A stretch of DNA of 64,000 nt, taken from the NCBI GenBank assembly GCA_020635235.1, contig JACKAF010000001.1, forward strand, positions 496,001 to 560,000, read 5' to 3'. This document shows, piece after piece, positions 8,909-18,581 of the stretch (positions are counted from its first letter, which is position 1; every line of letters begins with the position of its first letter). The DNA is from Pseudobdellovibrionaceae bacterium. GTDB lineage: Bacteria; Bdellovibrionota; FAC87; UBA2466; JACKAF01. The translations under genes and the position numbers were made by a program. The notes beneath the pieces were generated by a model. The model did no database searches, was not told where the DNA came from, and saw only the letters and a list, made by a program, of their open reading frames with translations.

Positions 8909-9581
8909 GTAGGTACGCCTCGTTGTTTGGGTTTACGACTTTAAATTCTGTTTCGACTTCCAGGTTGGGGCGCCCGTCTCTGAGAAGGGCTAGACGGACT
9001 CGTACCGCCATTGGGAACTTGTCGCGGAATTCCGCGCCATCGGAGTTCCAAGTATCAACCCATTTTCCTGTTTTGGGATTCCAGTACGCGAACTCGAGGT
9101 TGGCCACGCCGTCGAGAATCGTGTAAATGGGGCCGCCCTCGTAAAGGTTACTATCAATAATGGGGGACTCGCGTTTCATGAGGCTCGGCGAGTCTTCCCC
9201 ATCCCTTTTTAAAAGGAAATAGGAGATCTCTGTCTGCTCGCATTCCCGCCGATCCCGGTAAAAGTTCCGATGGCTTAGCGAAGTAAAAATGAGTTCCTTT
9301 TTTCGGCCGTCAAAAACCGTGTGCGGCGCCTCCTGGCTGCTACTCACTGCAGCCTTGTTTTCAGCACCCAGGTCATCATAGCGGACGTGGAAGGCCTGCT
9401 GCAGATCGCTCCTTACGACGGCAAGAGCGGTACGAAGGGCGTTGTAGGTATCCAGCTCACGCGCCGTCAGGCTCTTGGTTTCTTGGATCTGGGAAATTTG
9501 TTTCACCGTGGCGACCCCAATAATGGTGAAGATTGCGAGCGAGATCAGGACCTCCAGGAGAGTGAAGCCGTTTCGGTTCAT
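8898..9581 (-). CDS. gspJ: Type II secretion system minor pseudopilin GspJ
   Basis: A 227-residue minor pseudopilin. I chose the ATG at 9581, which has AGGAG upstream and puts the prepilin leader right at the N-terminus (MNRNG before FTLLEVLISLAIF). The longer frame to 9716 would bury that motif. The consensus glycine and the +5 glutamate are present, so the leader would be cut by a GspO-type peptidase, which is not encoded in this window. The C-terminal domain ends in PNLEVETEFKVVNP as in GspJ proteins. The start overlaps the gspI stop by 4 bp (ATGA). Confidence 0.9.
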   Translation of the reverse strand: MNRNGFTLLEVLISLAIFTIIGVATVKQISQIQETKSLTARELDTYNALRTALAVVRSDLQQAFHVRYDDLGAENKAAVSSSQEAPHTVFDGRKKELIFTSLSHRNFYRDRRECEQTEISYFLLKRDGEDSPSLMKRESPIIDSNLYEGGPIYTILDGVANLEFAYWNPKTGKWVDTWNSDGAEFRDKFPMAVRVRLALLRDGRPNLEVETEFKVVNPNNEAYLLEF

Positions 9582-10186
9582 GGAGTACCATCTCCTGGAT
9601 CGGAACTGGAGCCGGATCCACTTGAGCCACCCAAACCGAGGCTGGGCAGTTTCTGGTCCAGCGTGATCACTTGGGTGGTAGCGGAAATCGAACGAGGCGT
9701 GCTCCCTTCCATCCATTTCACGCTGGCGTGCAATTCACGGGTGGAGTTGGTCATGTAGTCACTGGCCACGTTAAGTACGAGCTTAAGCACCTGATCTTCT
9801 CGGGTGTCGTAATCCTCCTCGCCTGCGGCCTTTGCCGCCATGGCTTTTGCAGCAGTCTCCGAAAGTCGAAACTCAATTTCCTCACAGGTCGCAATCCAGG
9901 AGTAGTTCTCGTACGGGGCCGAGAATCGCGCCTCAGTCTTTTTCTCGCAACCATCTTCAAACCCTAAGGTCTCTATCTTGGTCTCGAGTTCAGTCATGAT
10001 GTTTTGTAGCAGCCAGGTGGCCTCTGTAATCTCCTTGGTGCGTCCGGTGCTTTTTACCGCGCCTTTTACCAGCTCGACTGCAGTCAGTGCGGCCAACACA
10101 AAAATCAGCATTGCGACGAGCACTTCGATAAACGTAAAACCGGACTTGTTTAGGGGACCCCGAGTGTTGTTGAGTGGTCGCATCAC
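9578..10186 (-). CDS. gspI: Type II secretion system minor pseudopilin GspI
   Basis: A 202-residue minor pseudopilin with prepilin site NKSG/FTFIEVLVAMLIFVLAALT, including the +5 glutamate. GspI nucleates the tip complex with GspJ and GspK. The protein is longer than the usual ~125 residues. The C-terminal tail is Gly/Ser-rich (SLGLGGSSGSGSSSDPG), like the linker at the end of GspK. It is preceded by gspH (4-bp overlap) and followed by gspJ (4-bp overlap). Confidence 0.9.
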   Translation of the reverse strand: MMRPLNNTRGPLNKSGFTFIEVLVAMLIFVLAALTAVELVKGAVKSTGRTKEITEATWLLQNIMTELETKIETLGFEDGCEKKTEARFSAPYENYSWIATCEEIEFRLSETAAKAMAAKAAGEEDYDTREDQVLKLVLNVASDYMTNSTRELHASVKWMEGSTPRSISATTQVITLDQKLPSLGLGGSSGSGSSSDPGDGTP

Positions 10187-10794
10187 TTGGCGTACTCCTC
10201 AACATTTGCCCGGAAAATCTCCACTTTCCCGAGGGGAGGAACAATCTCTAGTGCGTAGGCGTTGTCCGCTCGTGAAGCCCGATTAATAAACAGGATGGAG
10301 GGTTCTGCATACCCGTTTGGGAAAAAATGGATGTAAGCCAGTCCGTTCCGACGCAGCCCTTCGGTTTCTTTAAAAACCCCGTCAAACACAAGCCCGTCTG
10401 GCAAGGGTTTGGGATCTGAGGTGTATTTGTCGGCGATCGCGAAGTTGGAGGGTTGGGGATTTTTGGGATCGTCGTCCTCAGGGATCTCTTGCAGCAAGGC
10501 CTTTTTTTTCTGCGCTTCCACCCAGTACGTATTCTCATCAAGGTTCACCGCGAGGCGGTGGATCGTGCTGAGTAAGATGGCATCGTTGCGGACGGTTTTC
10601 AGCAGACCGACGAACCGCCGGGTGGTGGAGTTAAGCTTGTAGGACGTCACCCGCTCAATGGCTGGCAAACCCAGGGACAAGATGAACGCGATGATGGCAA
10701 TGACGATGAGTATTTCGACGAGTGTGAAGCCAGCTTCTCTCGTCGATTGCTTACTCTTCTGAAAGAATGTCGTCCTCGGTTTCCGGAGAACCAT
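10183..10794 (-). CDS. gspH: Type II secretion system minor pseudopilin GspH
   Basis: A 203-residue pseudopilin with leader STREAG before FTLVEILIVIAIIAFILSLG, giving the prepilin cleavage glycine and the +5 glutamate. The ATG at 10794 is the closest start to the prepilin motif; another in-frame ATG lies at 10803. Either way the gene overlaps the end of gspG by about 44-53 bp, and no start codon exists nearer. The C-terminal GspH domain follows (ALEIVPPLGKVEIFRANVE). GspH sits between the major pseudopilin and the IJK tip. Confidence 0.85.
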   Translation of the reverse strand: MVLRKPRTTFFQKSKQSTREAGFTLVEILIVIAIIAFILSLGLPAIERVTSYKLNSTTRRFVGLLKTVRNDAILLSTIHRLAVNLDENTYWVEAQKKKALLQEIPEDDDPKNPQPSNFAIADKYTSDPKPLPDGLVFDGVFKETEGLRRNGLAYIHFFPNGYAEPSILFINRASRADNAYALEIVPPLGKVEIFRANVEEYAK

Positions 10795-11182
10795 CCGGGC
10801 CATTAGAAGCGATGACGTAGTTTTGATAATCCTCGCACTCATAACGATAAGGGGTGCCAAACGGATCGTCGACTAGCGCTTTCTTGTTGAAGTAGCCACC
10901 GTCCGCAAAGTTCTTCGGTATGCGGCCTACGGTTGGCTTGGTTATTAAAGCCTGCAAACCCTGAGAGGTGTGCGGGTACATATTGTTGTCCAAGTAATAC
11001 GCTTGGAGGGCTTGCTCGTAGGCGGCGATCTGAATCTTGGCCGAGTCGACTTTTGCCTGACTGTAGCGCTTCATGACGTTCACACCCACAAAGCTGAAAA
11101 GCATTCCTACGATCGCCAGTACGATCATAATTTCAATGAGCGTGAAACCTTCGTTCCCTCTCAGTTTTCTCTCGCGTTTCAT
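10751..11182 (-). CDS. gspG: Type II secretion system major pseudopilin GspG
   Basis: The major pseudopilin of 143 residues that polymerises into the periplasmic piston. The leader is short (MKRERKLRGNEG), the mature protein starts FTLIEIMIVLAIVGML, and the +5 glutamate is present. The C-terminal half has the GspG hallmarks DNNMYPHTSQGLQALI and the calcium-site region with DPFGTPYRYECEDYQNYVIAS and GSPETEDDI. It follows gspF after 16 bp. This is the most conserved pseudopilin and anchors the naming of the cluster. Confidence 0.95.
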   Translation of the reverse strand: MKRERKLRGNEGFTLIEIMIVLAIVGMLFSFVGVNVMKRYSQAKVDSAKIQIAAYEQALQAYYLDNNMYPHTSQGLQALITKPTVGRIPKNFADGGYFNKKALVDDPFGTPYRYECEDYQNYVIASNGPDGSPETEDDILSEE

Positions 11183-11198
11183 CTCGTCTCCCTCTTAC

Positions 11199-12422
11199 TT
11201 AGACTCCAGATAGGTTGTTCAACTGAAGCATGGGCATAAAAATTGATAACGCCACCAGGGTAATGATTCCGCCCATTACCAAAATCATCAGGGGCTCCAA
11301 AAGCTTCGTCATTGAGGTGATTGCTACGTCCACCTGCGCGTCGTAGGCATCGGCAACAACGTTGAGCATCTGCTCCAATTCCCCGGTTCGCTCACCTACC
11401 GCAATCATGTGGGTAAGAATCGGGGGAAACTGGCCACTTTCCTTCATGGGCGCGGCAATCGATTTCCCTTCCCGGATACTCTCGCGGGAGGCAATGAGCG
11501 CCTGCCGAATGACCGTGTTGCCCACAACATCCTTAACAATGTCGATAGCTTCCAACACTTGAATACCACTTCCGACGAGCGTGCTCAAGGTGCGAGCAAA
11601 GCGGGATATGGCGACCATTCTTCTTAGTTTTCCGTAGACGGGGATCTTCAGGGAAAAGGCATCCCACTTGGCCCGCCCACCCGAGGTGTTGATGTACCAC
11701 TGGAAGAGCGAAAAAGAGCCTACGAGGGCCAGGACGATGGTCAGCCAGTGGGCGGACATGATTTCACTGATGGCAATCATGATCCGGGTAAGATCGGGCA
11801 GAGTCATGTTGGACCCGGCAAAAACTTCCGTAATTTTGGGAACAGCGAAGGCAAAAAGGAAAATGGTGATACCCACACCGGCAAGCCCCATGAAGGCCGG
11901 GTAGGCCATAGCTCCCAGAACCTTGTTCCGCAGTTCGAGCTGCCCTTCGGAAAAGTCCGCAAGCCGTTGGAGCACGAGATCCAAATTACCGCTCGCCTCG
12001 CCTGCAGCGATCATTGAGCAGTGCATGGGCGTGAATAGCTTGGGAAAAGCCCGCACACTGCGCGCCAGCGATTGGCCTTCGTTCACGGAAGACCGGATCT
12101 GAGAAAGAATTGTTTTGAGCTTCGCGTCATCGGTTTGATCGATGAGCGCGGAGAGCGCTTCGTCGAGAGGGATACGGGCGCGTACCAAGGTGGCTAGCTG
12201 CCGGTTCATCAGCGTGAAGCTTTTCATCTTCACGCCGCTGCCGAAGGACAGGGTCGGACCGGACTTCTTCTCTTTAGCTCCCTTGGCCTTAACTTTTAGG
12301 GTGGTCGTGTAGACGCCCTTTTGCTTCAGGCGCGCGCGAGCCGTTTTGGAGGAATCGGCCTCGATGACACCCTTGGTGTCTTTTCCGGCGGACGAGACTC
12401 CTTTGTATTCGTATAACGGCAT
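11199..12422 (-). CDS. gspF: Type II secretion system inner-membrane protein GspF
   Basis: The polytopic platform protein of 407 residues, with the expected N-terminal stretch (MPLYEYKGVSSAGK) and two GspF domains, each ending in hydrophobic helices (for example AMAYPAFMGLAGVGITIFLF and MILVMGGIITLVALSIF). The ISSMHCSM-like segment FTPMHCSMIAAGEASGNLD and its second copy PILTHMIAVGERTGELEQ are the classic duplicated motifs. It starts 5 bp after the gspE stop. It converts the ATPase cycle of GspE into pseudopilus growth. Confidence 0.95.
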   Translation of the reverse strand: MPLYEYKGVSSAGKDTKGVIEADSSKTARARLKQKGVYTTTLKVKAKGAKEKKSGPTLSFGSGVKMKSFTLMNRQLATLVRARIPLDEALSALIDQTDDAKLKTILSQIRSSVNEGQSLARSVRAFPKLFTPMHCSMIAAGEASGNLDLVLQRLADFSEGQLELRNKVLGAMAYPAFMGLAGVGITIFLFAFAVPKITEVFAGSNMTLPDLTRIMIAISEIMSAHWLTIVLALVGSFSLFQWYINTSGGRAKWDAFSLKIPVYGKLRRMVAISRFARTLSTLVGSGIQVLEAIDIVKDVVGNTVIRQALIASRESIREGKSIAAPMKESGQFPPILTHMIAVGERTGELEQMLNVVADAYDAQVDVAITSMTKLLEPLMILVMGGIITLVALSIFMPMLQLNNLSGV

Positions 12423-12427
12423 GGGCT

Positions 12428-14158
12428 CTATTCTTGAGTTACGGCCACCAGCTCAGCCGGGGTTGTGATCCCTTCCAGCACCCGCTGTACGGCGTTTTGT
12501 CGGAGGGTTACCATGCCGGCCTTCACCGCGACTTTCTTGATCGTGCTGGCGTCGGATCTTTCCATAATATAGGTGCGAACATCATCGTCGATCATCATCA
12601 GTTCGTACACAACCATTCGGCCAGTATACCCAGTTCCGGCACATTCCGCACAACCCACCGGGCGGGCTACCTGGGCGCCGGAAAACACCTGAGGATCCAG
12701 TCCCAAGTTGATGAGCTCCACCGGTTCCGGTGTGTAAAATTCCCGACAATTTTGGCAAACTTTTCGAATAAGACGCTGCGCTAAGACTGCCAGCAAAGAC
12801 GAGGCAACGAGAAACGGCTCGACACCCATGTCGATGAGACGAGTCAAAGCTCCGGGAGCGTCGTTGGTATGGATGGTGGCGAATACCAAGTGACCGGTGA
12901 GCGAGGCTTGAATGGCAATTTCAGCAGTCTCGCGGTCACGAATTTCACCGACCATCAATACGTCCGGATCCTGACGTAGAATGGCTCGGAGGCCGGCCGC
13001 AAAGGTCAGGCCGATTTTTGGATTCACCTGGATTTGTCCCACACCCTTTAAATCGTATTCGATGGGATCTTCTACGGTGATGATGTTTCTCTCGATGGAG
13101 TTGATACGCGTCAGACCGGCATAAAGTGTTGTCGTCTTACCGCTACCCGTAGGGCCCGTGACTAGGATGATCCCGTGCTTTTTGTGGATAAGCTGGTTCA
13201 GACGCAAAATGGTGTTGTCGTCAAATCCCAAATCCGACAAATCAAGGCGCACGCTCGACTTGTCCAAAATACGCAGAACGAGGCGTTCTCCGTGTGCTGT
13301 CGGCAACACGGAAAGACGGATATCGACGTCTTTACCAGCAATCTTGATCTTAATGCGTCCGTCCTGGGGCAAACGCTTTTCAGCGATATCCAAATCTCCC
13401 ATCAACTTAATTCTTGAGCTGATACCGGCGTGCAGGCCTTTCGGCGGTCGGGCAATATCATGCAGGACGCCGTCAATGCGAAAGCGTACGACCATATCTT
13501 TTTCATAAGGTTCGACGTGAATATCGGAAGCCTTGTCCTTCACCGCTCGAAACAGCATGTTATTTACAAAGCGGATAACTGGGGCGTCGTTTTCTGATGC
13601 CTCAAGCAAGTCGACCGGTTCTTCGAGATCGTAGTCAAATTCGGATTCCGATTCTGCGCCAATCTCCGACATGATGTTCTGTCGGCTCTTTTCGTAAACT
13701 CGGTTGATGGCGTCCAAAATAGTCTTGGACTCGCAGAGAATGGGTTTCACTTCACGTTGGAAGGTGACACGCAAATCGTCCAAACATTGCAGGCTAAAAG
13801 GATCGGAAATAGCTACCGTGACGGCCATGGCGTCGAGGGCGATTGGCATACACTGAAACTGCCGCGCGTATGTAATCGGGATGTCTTTTACCCACTCCGG
13901 GTCGATATTATTGACGTCAATGTCCTTGATAAAGGGGATTCCAAATTGAATTCCCAGAGCGAACAAGACTTCATGGGGCTGCAGGAACTTTTTCTGAATC
14001 AGAATGTCCCCGAGCCGTCCGCCCTTTTCTTTTTGTACCTTTAACGCCTCCATCAATTGAGCGTCGTTCAGCGAGGTCTCGGATAACAGGATCTCACCGA
14101 GTTTGAGCTCTCGCTCACTGATGAGATTCATGATTTGTGAAGGGCTCTTGGGCGTCAT
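12428..14158 (-). CDS. gspE: Type II secretion ATPase GspE
   Basis: The hexameric cytoplasmic ATPase that powers pseudopilus extension, 576 residues. It has an MshEN-like N-terminal domain, Walker A GPTGSGKTTTLYAG (about 335), the Asp box and Walker B (DPDVLMVGEIRDRETAE), a His box (TGHLVFATIHTNDAPG) and the tetracysteine zinc motif CQNC...CAEC typical of GspE. An AAAGG lies 9 bases upstream of the ATG at 14158. An alternative start at Met10 is possible. It follows gspD by 15 bp. Confidence 0.95.
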   Translation of the reverse strand: MTPKSPSQIMNLISERELKLGEILLSETSLNDAQLMEALKVQKEKGGRLGDILIQKKFLQPHEVLFALGIQFGIPFIKDIDVNNIDPEWVKDIPITYARQFQCMPIALDAMAVTVAISDPFSLQCLDDLRVTFQREVKPILCESKTILDAINRVYEKSRQNIMSEIGAESESEFDYDLEEPVDLLEASENDAPVIRFVNNMLFRAVKDKASDIHVEPYEKDMVVRFRIDGVLHDIARPPKGLHAGISSRIKLMGDLDIAEKRLPQDGRIKIKIAGKDVDIRLSVLPTAHGERLVLRILDKSSVRLDLSDLGFDDNTILRLNQLIHKKHGIILVTGPTGSGKTTTLYAGLTRINSIERNIITVEDPIEYDLKGVGQIQVNPKIGLTFAAGLRAILRQDPDVLMVGEIRDRETAEIAIQASLTGHLVFATIHTNDAPGALTRLIDMGVEPFLVASSLLAVLAQRLIRKVCQNCREFYTPEPVELINLGLDPQVFSGAQVARPVGCAECAGTGYTGRMVVYELMMIDDDVRTYIMERSDASTIKKVAVKAGMVTLRQNAVQRVLEGITTPAELVAVTQE

Positions 14159-14173
14159 CGCTTTAGACCTTTA

Positions 14174-17092
14174 TCAGTTAAAAAACTCTTCGTCGCTGGA
14201 CGGTCCGGCCGGGCCTAGTGCTGGCGGGTTCCCGCTACTAGGAAAGAACGGATCATTGGGGGGGGAGGTGACAAAATCCCCTTCCTCCGGCGGCAGAGGC
14301 TCAATCCCCGTGCCCGTACCCGGCGTGGGCTTCTGGGCGGGTTTTGCCTTTGCCGGCTTCTCGGCGACCAGGCTCTCCTCTTCGGAAATAAGATCTTCTA
14401 GGTCAGCATCCATGAGCTCCGGCTTTTCGGCTTCTCTGGCGGCGCTATTGCTTTGCGGGGCGACGCTGGATTCCGGCTCGGTTTCGGTTGCGGGTTTGTT
14501 GGGGTTGGCCGGAACGGTCGGGGAAATCGGCACATTTTTTTGCGGGGCCGGCTCGTCCACATCCACCCGGTTGTCATCGTTGTTGCGGTAGTTATAGACC
14601 TTCGCGCTGCGGCCGCGTTGCTTTTGTCGGTCGATCCCATCCCGGATACGGTTGAGTTCGTCGACGTGCGCTTCGTCACCATCCAGGTGTTCATCAATGA
14701 AACGGTCGCGCGTTTCTAGCTTGTCTTGCACCAAGTTGGCCGCTTCCAGCGTCGTACCGATAATTTTCGGGTGTAGTAGCACTACGAGATTCTTTTTTAC
14801 CTTTCGGTAACTCTTGCTTTTGAACAGCCATCCGAGAACGGGAATGTCTCCAAGAAGGGGTACCTTCTTTGCAATTTCATCCACTTGATCGGTCATCAAC
14901 CCGCCCAGCACCACATAGTCCTTGTCTTTGACGACTACGGACGTGTTTGTTTCGCGAGTTGTCTTGGCGCGCTGCGTGGCCTGCAAGTTTGAGGGAACAT
15001 CTGTCGCAGGTTTCAAACTGTCGACGGTCTGTTCGATATCCAAACGAATGGAACCGCTTGCAGCGTTGATGAAAGGCGTGAGCTTGATTTCGATACCCGC
15101 CTTCAAGCGTTCGATATTCTGCGTGCTGCCCGTGGCGGTTGTGGTCGCGGAGCCTTGCACCGGGATCTCGTCTTGTACTTTAAAGACAGCCTCTTCATTG
15201 TCGAGCGCAATGATCTGCGGCGTGGACAGAATCGAAGCCTGGGTCGTGGAAGCTAGTAGGTTCAACAGACCCATGAAGCCTTGAGTGGTGGTCGTCCCAG
15301 AAACGCCGCCGATTGAAAACGGGACGTTGCTAAACGTGTTTCCGCGCAATAGTGGAATCGTCGCACCTTCCGGCGGGCTGCCACCTGTCAGGATATTTGT
15401 AAGGGCGGCCGCATCTCCGATGAAACCACCACCAAAGAGGCGATCCGGGTGACCGAAAGCGTAGTTGAGACCGATGTTTGTAGAATCGTCGAGGTTTAGC
15501 TCCATGATGGCGCTTTCGACAAAGACCTGCAAACGAGGGATATCTAGCTTTTTAATGACGCGTTTAAGCGCTTGGTAATCTCCGGCGTTTCCGGTGATGA
15601 CAAGTGCGTTGGTAGAAATGTCGGAGGTGATGCGCATTCCACCGTCTAGTTCGGCGGATACGGGGCTGGCGCTTGAACGCGAACGTGACGACGAGGAAGA
15701 GCCCGTATTAGTAGCACCCGGGGTCGAAGACGTTCGGCTGCTGCGTGAGCGGCTGGTGCGAGAAGCGCCTGCTCCACCACCACCATTCAGTGCGGACAGA
15801 GTAGCGGCGAGATCTTCTGCCTTTGCGTATTCACAATAGTAGACGTGCACGCGTCCGGTGTCAGTCGCTTTGGTGTCCAGTTTTAAAACGAGCTCTTTCA
15901 ACTGTCGGAAGCCGCGATCGTTGGCAAGTACCACCAAAGTGTTCGTTTGCTCGTCGGGGACAATCTTTGTGATAACGCCGCCACCACGAGTTCTCTCTAG
16001 CTGGCTACGGCGGAAGGATCGTCGGTTGGAGCTGGTACGTGAGTTACTCGATCCGCCTCCACCATAAATTTCGTCCAAAAGATCGGCGATCTTTTTGGAG
16101 GAGTTGTGGCGAATATTAATGACGTGAAGAGTGGTTTCGTACGCCGGGATATCTAGCGAGTCCAAGATATCCTTGATGCGTTGGATGTTAGATCCCGTAT
16201 CCGTGATGATTACAGAGTTCGTAGGTTCGTACGCGAACAACTTCCCTTGGCGGGTCGTCATGTCCCGGAATTCTCTTTGTACTTCGTCTGCGTTGATATA
16301 GCGCAGCTGAAAAATACGGGTAATGAATTGATCCGTGTTTGGGGCGTAGTCGCCAATGTAAGTTTTTACCGGGGCGCGACGGGCCTCTGCCGATTCAATG
16401 ACTCGGATAAATTTCCCGCTTTGAACGGTGGTTAGTCCGTTTGCAGCGAGTGATGAAAGAAACGCCTGGTAAGCTTCTTGTAAGGTTACTTGGCTCGGTC
16501 CCAAGATGGTGATCTTGCCGCGGACTTTCTGATCCAAAATAAAGTTCTTACCCGTCCATTTGCTGATGAGCTTCACGACGTTGCGGATGTCCTGATCCTG
16601 CAGGTCGAAGTTTTTCACTTGGAGGCCTTTTACGGCCGGATCCAATTCCAAATAGCCGGCGAGTTTGGTGCCGGTGGGCGCTGCGGAGGCCTTCTTGCCC
16701 GGTAACGGTGCGAGCGGTTCTGAAGGTTTTGCCAAGGAAGGCGGTGGCGAGTTTCGGCGCGAAGGGGCCGTGCGGGTGCGCGGGGGCGGCGTCCGCGGTT
16801 CCGGGCGCGAAGGCGGCGGATCCGCTGGCTTTACGTCCGCTCGGGGCGCGGGTGCCGAACCTTCAGGCGGTGGAACGAGATCGGAGGGCGGCTGAAAACC
16901 AAACTCGTCGTCGAGTTCATCAAAGGAATCGTCCTCTCCGCGGGCCTCGGTGTCGGGCCCTTTTCCCTCATTGTTGTTTCCGAAGCCGGCAAATGGATTT
17001 ACGTTATCTTCGGCGTAGGCGGCAGAGTGAAGTCCCAGGCTCAGTAGCAAAAGCCCTATTCCCACAAGTCGCTTTCCTGGTGTGTCCGTCAT
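14174..17092 (-). CDS. gspD: Type II secretion outer-membrane secretin GspD
   Basis: The secretin that forms the outer-membrane exit channel. A signal peptide starts at the chosen ATG (17092, AGGA upstream) and ends near AYA/ED. A start at 17128 in the same frame overlaps the gspC stop as TAATG. A Pro-rich stretch follows, then N0, N1-N3 domains (LQVKNFDLQDQDIRNVVKLI), and the secretin domain with VPLLGDIPVLGWLFKSKS. The protein is about 972 residues, longer than usual. The extra length comes from low-complexity inserts (Ser/Arg-rich at about 440-480, a Pro-rich N-terminal segment) and a long acidic/Pro-rich C-tail. No pilotin gene is visible here. Confidence 0.95.
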   Translation of the reverse strand: MTDTPGKRLVGIGLLLLSLGLHSAAYAEDNVNPFAGFGNNNEGKGPDTEARGEDDSFDELDDEFGFQPPSDLVPPPEGSAPAPRADVKPADPPPSRPEPRTPPPRTRTAPSRRNSPPPSLAKPSEPLAPLPGKKASAAPTGTKLAGYLELDPAVKGLQVKNFDLQDQDIRNVVKLISKWTGKNFILDQKVRGKITILGPSQVTLQEAYQAFLSSLAANGLTTVQSGKFIRVIESAEARRAPVKTYIGDYAPNTDQFITRIFQLRYINADEVQREFRDMTTRQGKLFAYEPTNSVIITDTGSNIQRIKDILDSLDIPAYETTLHVINIRHNSSKKIADLLDEIYGGGGSSNSRTSSNRRSFRRSQLERTRGGGVITKIVPDEQTNTLVVLANDRGFRQLKELVLKLDTKATDTGRVHVYYCEYAKAEDLAATLSALNGGGGAGASRTSRSRSSRTSSTPGATNTGSSSSSRSRSSASPVSAELDGGMRITSDISTNALVITGNAGDYQALKRVIKKLDIPRLQVFVESAIMELNLDDSTNIGLNYAFGHPDRLFGGGFIGDAAALTNILTGGSPPEGATIPLLRGNTFSNVPFSIGGVSGTTTTQGFMGLLNLLASTTQASILSTPQIIALDNEEAVFKVQDEIPVQGSATTTATGSTQNIERLKAGIEIKLTPFINAASGSIRLDIEQTVDSLKPATDVPSNLQATQRAKTTRETNTSVVVKDKDYVVLGGLMTDQVDEIAKKVPLLGDIPVLGWLFKSKSYRKVKKNLVVLLHPKIIGTTLEAANLVQDKLETRDRFIDEHLDGDEAHVDELNRIRDGIDRQKQRGRSAKVYNYRNNDDNRVDVDEPAPQKNVPISPTVPANPNKPATETEPESSVAPQSNSAAREAEKPELMDADLEDLISEEESLVAEKPAKAKPAQKPTPGTGTGIEPLPPEEGDFVTSPPNDPFFPSSGNPPALGPAGPSSDEEFFN

Positions 17093-17127
17093 CCGCTCAT
17101 TCCTTTTAAGGGAGTTAGACGCTCTCA

Positions 17128-18264
17128 TTATTTCACCTGATAGTTCAATGTTTTTGATTGCCCACCCCGGGTGATTTCCAGGGCCACTTGCGAGGAGTTT
17201 CTAAGTTGTTGAAATGCCTGTAATCCCTTGCCCGGATTGTCCAGCTTGATGTCGTTTACGCCGTTCAAGATGTCTCCCTGACGGATTCCGAGCTCAAAAA
17301 AGATGGAGTCCTGCTGGATGGACTGAATAAGGAAGCCCTTGAACACACCCTGCGAGTCTACGTAAGGAACAGCGCGGGCGCTCTGCAGGATGTTGTTGAG
17401 GTCATTGATCTTTGAATCTAAGAAGGACTTGCTGATGCTGAATTCTGTCTCCGAAGAGGCATTGATGCCGGCACTTCCAGAGTTGAGGGTCGGGGATCCG
17501 AGATCCATGCCCGGCGTATCGTCTTTTACCTCTATATATTCCAAATCCTGAGTTGCCTTCACCTGAAAACAAAAACGTTGGCGCTCCACTTTGAGTGCCA
17601 CGTACTTGTTAAAAAAGGTCTCGTCCTTCTTCACCGCGACCGATTCGGGGTTGCCCCCCTCTTGTACCAAGGCGACGGAGTACTCTTCGCTTTTCATTAC
17701 AATGGTGCCCAGTAGGGTAAGCGGTTGGGTGGACCGCTTTGCTTGGGAGAAACAATCGAGCATCCCTTGATCGAACGGATCGGGGATGGTGCCTTCTACG
17801 TTGAACATGTTTCGGTCCGTAATATCGCCGTAGCCTTTACGCGGTCGTGTCTCGGTAACGGTGGGGTTCATGCGCCTTGGAATCTCGACAAAAGAAGGAC
17901 GGACCCAAACACTCACTACGCGTGAAACGATTTCGCTCGCCAGGTAGAGGGCTACGACCACAAGTCCCCAGCGGATGAGCTTGGCGTGCTCACTCACGCG
18001 GCTCAGCTCAACTTTTTTCAAATCTATTTTGGGCAGCTTGCGGCGTTTTTTGGCTTTTGGCGGAACATCCTCGAGTGGCTCCATGCGCCGGCGCCTTGCG
18101 GCAAAACCTTGCAAGCTTTCTCGAAAGCGTTGGAACAAGGAGCGATCGTCCTCAAAATCTCCTTCAATGCGTGGATCGAGAAAAGGTTCCGAGCCCTCGC
18201 TTCCATTTCGGGTGCGACGAGCCGACTTCCTCTGCTGCCACCATCTTTTAAGCGGTTCAAACAT
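17128..18264 (-). CDS. gspC: Type II secretion protein GspC with C-terminal PDZ domain
   Basis: The clamp protein that links GspD to the inner-membrane platform, and the first gene of the operon. The 378 residues comprise a basic cytoplasmic N-terminus of about 95 residues, one membrane helix (LIRWGLVVVALYLASEIV), an HR domain (ITDRNMFNVEGT...PLTLLGTIV) and a C-terminal PDZ domain (IQSIQQDSIFFELGIRQGD, GVNDIKLDNPGKG). The basic N-terminal part is longer than in enterobacterial GspC. Its stop overlaps the upstream gspD start by one base. Confidence 0.9.
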   Translation of the reverse strand: MFEPLKRWWQQRKSARRTRNGSEGSEPFLDPRIEGDFEDDRSLFQRFRESLQGFAARRRRMEPLEDVPPKAKKRRKLPKIDLKKVELSRVSEHAKLIRWGLVVVALYLASEIVSRVVSVWVRPSFVEIPRRMNPTVTETRPRKGYGDITDRNMFNVEGTIPDPFDQGMLDCFSQAKRSTQPLTLLGTIVMKSEEYSVALVQEGGNPESVAVKKDETFFNKYVALKVERQRFCFQVKATQDLEYIEVKDDTPGMDLGSPTLNSGSAGINASSETEFSISKSFLDSKINDLNNILQSARAVPYVDSQGVFKGFLIQSIQQDSIFFELGIRQGDILNGVNDIKLDNPGKGLQAFQQLRNSSQVALEITRGGQSKTLNYQVK

Positions 18265-18581
18265 TGCGTCCGATTCTGAGGAGACGGCTCAACGCGCTGC
18301 GCACACGTCACCGTAAACTGCCATGCCCTTTTGAGGTAATTCCAGTGCAAGGTTCGGGCCATCTGGGAAGGTTAGAATTTCGAGCGTAAGACACCATCAT
18401 GCCGCACCATATCATAGACTGAATGTCATTTGGGAGACTGTTTTGGGGGATTTTTCGTGACAAATTGGCAATCGCAATCGCCGTAGAAAGTGCGGCGCTT
18501 TGTCGTGTTATAGTGCATGGTATCGTGGAACTAGCGGGTACGCTAAACGCCTTTTTGAAGAGTACCGATGGAAGGGTGCCG
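18265..18581. other. Intergenic region between gspC and the DUF309 gene
   Basis: This 317-bp divergent gap presumably holds the promoters of the gsp operon (minus) and of the DUF309/CDF pair (plus). The plus-strand frame remains open back to 18423, but nothing in that part resembles the DUF309 family. I saw no convincing promoter pair, RNA structure or repeat. Confidence 0.4.

Noticed and set aside
15594..17109. Plus-strand open frames opposite gspD
   Set aside because: Arginine/glycine-rich translations opposite the Ser/Pro-rich stretches of the secretin; no start signals or family match.
18423..18581. N-terminal extension of the DUF309 gene
   Set aside because: The residues before 18582 do not resemble the family, and a start with a ribosome site exists at 18582.
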